This document shows, piece after piece, positions 7,171 through 8,940 of a stretch of DNA of 8,940 nucleotides. The DNA is from Bacillota bacterium. Lineage in GTDB: Bacteria > Bacillota > Clostridia > Peptostreptococcales > Thermotaleaceae. A model generated the notes under the pieces. The model searched no databases, was not told where the DNA came from, and worked only from the letters and a program-made list of their open reading frames with translations. Location: positions 1-8,940 of the forward strand of contig JAMNXX010000133.1 in assembly GCA_023623095.1 (NCBI GenBank). The letters are read 5' to 3'. Made by a program: the position numbers and the translations under genes. Within the stretch, counting starts at the first letter, position 1. Each line of letters begins with the position of its first letter.

Positions 7171-7200
7171 ATTATATCTTTTTCCTTTCAAAATGTCCAA
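7171..7200 (-). promoter_or_regulatory. Sigma-A promoter of the comK-like gene
   Basis: On the minus strand a perfect -10 box TATAAT (7176-7171) is preceded, after a 17-bp spacer, by TGGACA (7199-7194; 5 of 6 to TTGACA). With an 18-bp spacer the -35 would read TTGGAC. Transcription should begin near 7163-7166. That places the ATG at 7169 upstream of the mRNA start, so translation must begin further down. It is the best vegetative promoter in the window. Confidence 0.8.
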
Positions 7201-7239
7201 TCGATTTCGTACCTTATATATTTGGAAGCAGGCAAGCTT

Positions 7240-7320
7240 CTAAGAATCCCCGTAGAGGCGGTCTTCGGGCGAGCACAGCTCGCCCCTACAGCTGTTCTTA
7301 AAGCAAAAGTCGCCCCCCAC
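7240..7320. repeat. Dispersed GC-rich hairpin repeat, copy between yvrJ and the comK-like gene
   Basis: It begins with CTAAGAATC, shared with the flgN-flgK copy. It then carries GGCGGTCTT and a perfect 8-bp hairpin GGGCGAGC-ACA-GCTCGCCC (7267-7285), followed by CTACAG, an AT-rich spacer and GTCGCCCCCC. Compared with the flgN-flgK copy, 22 nt between GGCGGTCTT and CGGGC are missing, which removes one arm of the GGCGGTC/GACCGCC hairpin. The repeat ends exactly at the yvrJ stop codon. Confidence 0.8.
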
Positions 7321-7485
7321 TTAGATCTTCCTAGATGAAGTTAGGTCGTAGGCAGAAATCGCCTGGGCGAGTTCATGAATGCTCGCACTGAGCTTTTCCA
7401 ACTTCGCCTCAATCCGCACCAACAGATAAACGGATACCACAATCGGAAAGCCCAAATTTGCCACATATGCATAAACTTCTTCCAT
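7321..7485 (-). CDS. yvrJ: YvrJ family small membrane protein (54 aa)
   Basis: This short protein looks like the YvrJ family of Firmicutes, whose function is unknown. The start is ATG at 7485, preceded by AAAGGAGG; a longer reading from TTG at 7503 would translate the ribosome binding site itself and is rejected. It begins MEEVYAYVANLGFPIVVSVYLLVRIEAK in outline: one hydrophobic segment at residues 8-23, with the charged segment that follows (RIEAKLEKL) probably cytoplasmic. The rest is a short amphipathic helix (LEKLSASIHELAQAI). The gene stands alone between two copies of the dispersed repeat and behind the terminator of the DUF2922 gene. It therefore probably has its own promoter, though I could not identify one with confidence. 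Confidence 0.85.
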   Translation of the reverse strand: MEEVYAYVANLGFPIVVSVYLLVRIEAKLEKLSASIHELAQAISAYDLTSSRKI

Positions 7486-7553
7486 TCCTTTTCCTCCTTT
7501 CAATTCACAAAAACACGCCTCATCCCTCTATAAAATTGCAAGCATAAACCGAT

Positions 7554-7716
7554 AGTCCCGGGCGAGCACAGCTCGATCCTACAGTTGTTTTTAAAGTGAA
7601 AGTCACCCCTACAAATCATATTGAACAAAACGTCCAATAAGCAGCGATAACGATTCATCAACAACGGGCAGATAAAGCCATCTGCCCTACTGCTTTGACC
7701 GCCCGCTCCTTTTTCC
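7554..7716. repeat. Dispersed GC-rich hairpin repeat, copy upstream of yvrJ
   Basis: This mosaic copy contains two hairpin modules. The first is GGGCGAGC-ACA-GCTCG (7560-7575) with a degraded right arm, followed by CTACAG and an AT-rich spacer ending CACCCCTACA (7604-7613). The second is a perfect 8-bp stem GGGCAGAT / ATCTGCCC (7666-7673 with 7680-7687) followed by CTAC. The tail CTTTGACCGCC resembles the one in the flgN-flgK copy. No open frame or transposase is associated with it. Confidence 0.75.
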
Positions 7717-7741
7717 TAAAAATACCGGTATGCCATGGCGC

Positions 7742-7772
7742 AGAAAAGCGGTCCGGAAAACCTCCGAACCGC
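7742..7772 (-). terminator. Rho-independent terminator after the DUF1659-DUF2922 pair
   Basis: On the minus strand, GCGGTTCGGA (7772-7763) pairs with TCCGGACCGC (7757-7748), ten pairs with one U-G wobble and a 5-nt loop. It is followed by TTTTCTG. The stem begins 6 nt after the DUF2922 stop codon. This is a compact, convincing terminator. Confidence 0.85.
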
Positions 7773-7778
7773 CTTCGC

Positions 7779-7997
7779 CTAGGAAATCAATACTTCCGTA
7801 TCCGTTGTCACGATCAGTGCAGAATCAATATCGACAAACTCTCCGCTGCTCGTTCGGAATACATTTTTATCGATGATGGTCTGCATCGCATCCCGTACTT
7901 CTGCTTCGGTCAAATCTCCTCTCGGGTTATCCAGAACGATCTTATTGGTACGTCCCAGCTGATTCTTAAAAATCAGCTCCAGTTTTCTCTCTGGCAT
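7779..7997 (-). CDS. DUF2922 family small protein (72 aa)
   Basis: This 72-residue protein resembles the DUF2922 family, whose function is unknown. The start ATG at 7997 follows AAAGGAGGG at a good distance. The layout parallels its neighbour. An N-terminal beta part (KLELIFKNQLGRTNKIVLDNPRGDL) is followed by a helix of the form LTEAEVRDAMQTIIDKN, then a loop FRTSSGEFVDI and a last strand ALIVTTDTEVLI. This suggests that the DUF1659 and DUF2922 products share a fold, possibly as distant paralogues or partners; that is inference. No signal peptide or membrane segment is visible. A strong terminator follows directly, closing the two-gene unit. Confidence 0.87.
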   Translation of the reverse strand: MPERKLELIFKNQLGRTNKIVLDNPRGDLTEAEVRDAMQTIIDKNVFRTSSGEFVDIDSALIVTTDTEVLIS

Positions 7998-8076
7998 GTT
8001 TTTTCCCTCCTTTCCATGGATTTAAGCGGTTTTCTCCGCTTGCAAATTTCAGATTACTGTCAAGGAAATTCCATCT

Positions 8077-8301
8077 TTATGCCTCTGTTATTTCTTTCTC
8101 ATCTACCCTGCCGACACTGATAGCAGGAGATTCCTGCAGTCCAATCAATGCATCTGCAACTGCGTAAACATCTTCATCTGTTGCATCCGGTTTAATATTT
8201 GAGAACGTCTTTGTCTGCTTTATCTCTCTTCCGTTTCCGTCTACCCCTCGGCTGAATGTGATCTTCAACTTCGAGCTTTCCAAAGTAACATTGACCGGCA
8301 T
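8077..8301 (-). CDS. DUF1659 family small protein (74 aa)
   Basis: This small protein of unknown function resembles the DUF1659 family found in Firmicutes, usually encoded next to a DUF2922 protein as here. The start is ATG at 8301: GAGGAGGTGG lies 6 nt upstream, so a GTG at 8310 falls inside the Shine-Dalgarno and is unlikely. The protein begins with a beta-rich part (residues 1-30, ending REIKQTKTFSNI). It then has the family-like DATDEDVYAVADALIGLQ helix and a final strand ISVGRVDEKEI. There is no signal peptide or membrane segment, so it is probably cytoplasmic. No biochemical role can be assigned from sequence. The gene ends 79 nt before the DUF2922 gene and no terminator separates them, so the two are probably co-transcribed. 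Confidence 0.85.
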   Translation of the reverse strand: MPVNVTLESSKLKITFSRGVDGNGREIKQTKTFSNIKPDATDEDVYAVADALIGLQESPAISVGRVDEKEITEA

Positions 8302-8390
8302 GCACGCCACCTCCTCTCTGGTTTCTTTCTTGGTAGTGAATCGATTCTATCCTTTACCGCCATGGCTTACGCATAGTTTACAGGAGAAAA

Positions 8391-8430
8391 ACAAAAAAAG
8401 AAAAAGCCGACTAATACCATAGTCCGCTTT
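8391..8430 (-). terminator. Second rho-independent terminator between metK and the DUF1659 gene
   Basis: On the minus strand, AAAGC-G-GACTA (8430-8420) pairs with TAGTC-G-GCTTT (8413-8403) around a 6-nt loop, with a single central G/G mismatch. The U-rich tract that follows is TTCTTTTTTTG. It sits about 90 nt beyond the first terminator and about 90 nt before the DUF1659 start. A second terminator here means either a back-up for metK or the end of a small transcript starting between the two hairpins. I see no strong promoter that would decide this. Confidence 0.7.
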
Positions 8431-8677
8431 CACTCCATATGAAGTATACCAAGTTCCGGTTCCATCCTAAAGAGTTTTTGCCCTGTCGCCATGCAGAAAG
8501 CATACGCTCCCCAAATCTATTTCAAAAAAATAAAACAGCCTTAACCCGAATAGAGTATCGAGCCTTGGCTGTTTTGCTTAGCAGGCTGCTTTTAGGCCGT
8601 CGTCCCGCAAAACCTTATTCCTACGCTTGGTGCGTCCATTTGTGATTTGCTGTTTGTCAGAATCACAGCGTTTTCTT
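8431..8677. other. Gene-poor stretch between metK and the small-protein genes
   Basis: No convincing protein gene is present. A 68-codon open frame on the plus strand (8439-8645) has no ribosome binding site and resembles nothing I recognise. The stretch holds the metK terminator (listed separately). It also holds a 7-bp inverted repeat close behind metK (TGTGATT 8641-8647 with AATCACA 8661-8667) that lacks a U-run. I could not fit the sequence to a riboswitch or known small-RNA family by eye. Confidence 0.5.
8522..8575 (-). terminator. Probable rho-independent terminator of metK
   Basis: Read on the minus strand, AAAACAGCC (8575-8567) pairs perfectly with GGCTGTTTT (8540-8532), a 9-bp stem. 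It is followed by A and seven T residues (8530-8524). The loop of about 26 nt is long for a terminator and could hold a smaller internal hairpin (AGCC-AA-GGCT). The hairpin lies about 100 nt after the metK stop and is the first stem with a U-run there, so it is the likely metK terminator. The long loop leaves room for an alternative fold. Confidence 0.7.
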
Positions 8678-8940
8678 TTATTCCCCCAAAGCTTCTTTTC
8701 TCAACAGTTCCGCCTTGTCCGTCCTTTCCCAGGGCAAATCTAAATCCGTTCTTCCAAAATGACCATACGCCGCTACCTGCCGATAGATAGGACGTCTGAG
8801 ATCCAGATCCCGAATAATCGCAGCAGGGCGCAAATCAAAGTGTTTATTCACAAGCTCCACCAGCTTTTCATCGCTTACCTTCCCGGTTCCAAACGTATCC
8901 GCCAAAATCGATACCGGTTTCGCTACACCAATAGCATAAG
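8678..8940 (-). CDS. metK: S-adenosylmethionine synthetase MetK, C-terminal part (5' end beyond the window)
   Basis: MetK makes S-adenosylmethionine from ATP and methionine in the cytoplasm. Only the last 86 or so residues are present. The open frame runs off the right edge without a start; the first complete codon is at 8938, and an in-frame TTG at 8905 is an internal Leu codon, not a start. The family's C-terminal signature is clear: [10 protein letters not shown], then [42 protein letters not shown] and [11 protein letters not shown]. These match the end of bacterial MetK closely, and the protein stops at the usual place (LLRKEALGE). Identification is essentially certain. The gene is followed by a long non-coding stretch with two terminator-like hairpins, so it is probably a separate transcription unit from the small genes downstream. 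Confidence 0.97.
   Translation of the reverse strand, partial: YAIGVAKPVSILADTFGTGKVSDEKLVELVNKHFDLRPAAIIRDLDLRRPIYRQVAAYGHFGRTDLDLPWERTDKAELLRKEALGE

Noticed and set aside
7240..7716. Clustered GC-rich repeats as a CRISPR array
   Set aside because: Copies are irregular in length and spacing, diverged, built of hairpin modules, and scattered across other intergenic gaps; there are no spacers and no cas genes.
8059..8064. Perfect TTGACA (minus strand) as the -35 of a separate DUF2922 promoter
   Set aside because: No -10-like hexamer lies 16 to 18 bp downstream.
8439..8645. 68-codon open frame on the plus strand between metK and the DUF1659 gene
   Set aside because: It has no ribosome binding site, no recognisable protein pattern, and overlaps the metK terminator hairpin.

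Overview
The window looks like a chromosomal segment of a low-to-moderate GC Firmicute, most likely a motile clostridial anaerobe. The reasons are strong AGGAGG-type ribosome binding sites, rho-independent terminators with U-runs, and the linkage comF - yvyF - flgM - flgN - flgK known from Bacillus and Clostridia. Also typical of Firmicutes are the small DUF1659/DUF2922/YvrJ proteins and a RecD2-type (RecBC-independent) helicase. Every convincing gene lies on the minus strand, so the natural reading order is from high to low coordinates.

Right edge, 8940 to 7320: the 3' end of metK (S-adenosylmethionine synthetase) is followed by a roughly 375-nt gene-poor stretch with two terminator-like hairpins. 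Then come the small genes DUF1659, DUF2922 (with a good terminator behind it) and yvrJ. yvrJ is flanked on both sides by copies of a dispersed GC-rich inverted-repeat family.

Centre, 7320 to 3366: a ComK-like regulator gene has a near-consensus sigma-A promoter and a perfectly palindromic LexA (SOS) box at its predicted transcription start. It is followed by recD2, which has its own extended -10 promoter, and by comF, which starts 13 nt after the recD2 stop. This looks like a DNA-uptake/DNA-repair block, and the LexA box suggests a link to DNA damage.

Left, 3290 to 1: a flagellar late-gene block of yvyF, flgM (anti-sigma-28), flgN (chaperone) and flgK (hook-filament junction), with flgL or other filament genes presumably beyond the left edge. 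flgM has a sigma-D/FliA-type promoter embedded in the upstream arm of a long, nearly continuous inverted repeat. The other arm contains the flgM Shine-Dalgarno and start codon. A readthrough mRNA should therefore fold its ribosome binding site shut, while an mRNA started at the sigma-D promoter should not.

A family of short GC-rich hairpin repeats (core GGGCGAGCACAGCTCGCCC followed by CTACAG) occupies intergenic space at four places: after flgK, between flgN and flgK, and on both sides of yvrJ. All product names come from reading motifs by eye; no database search was run.
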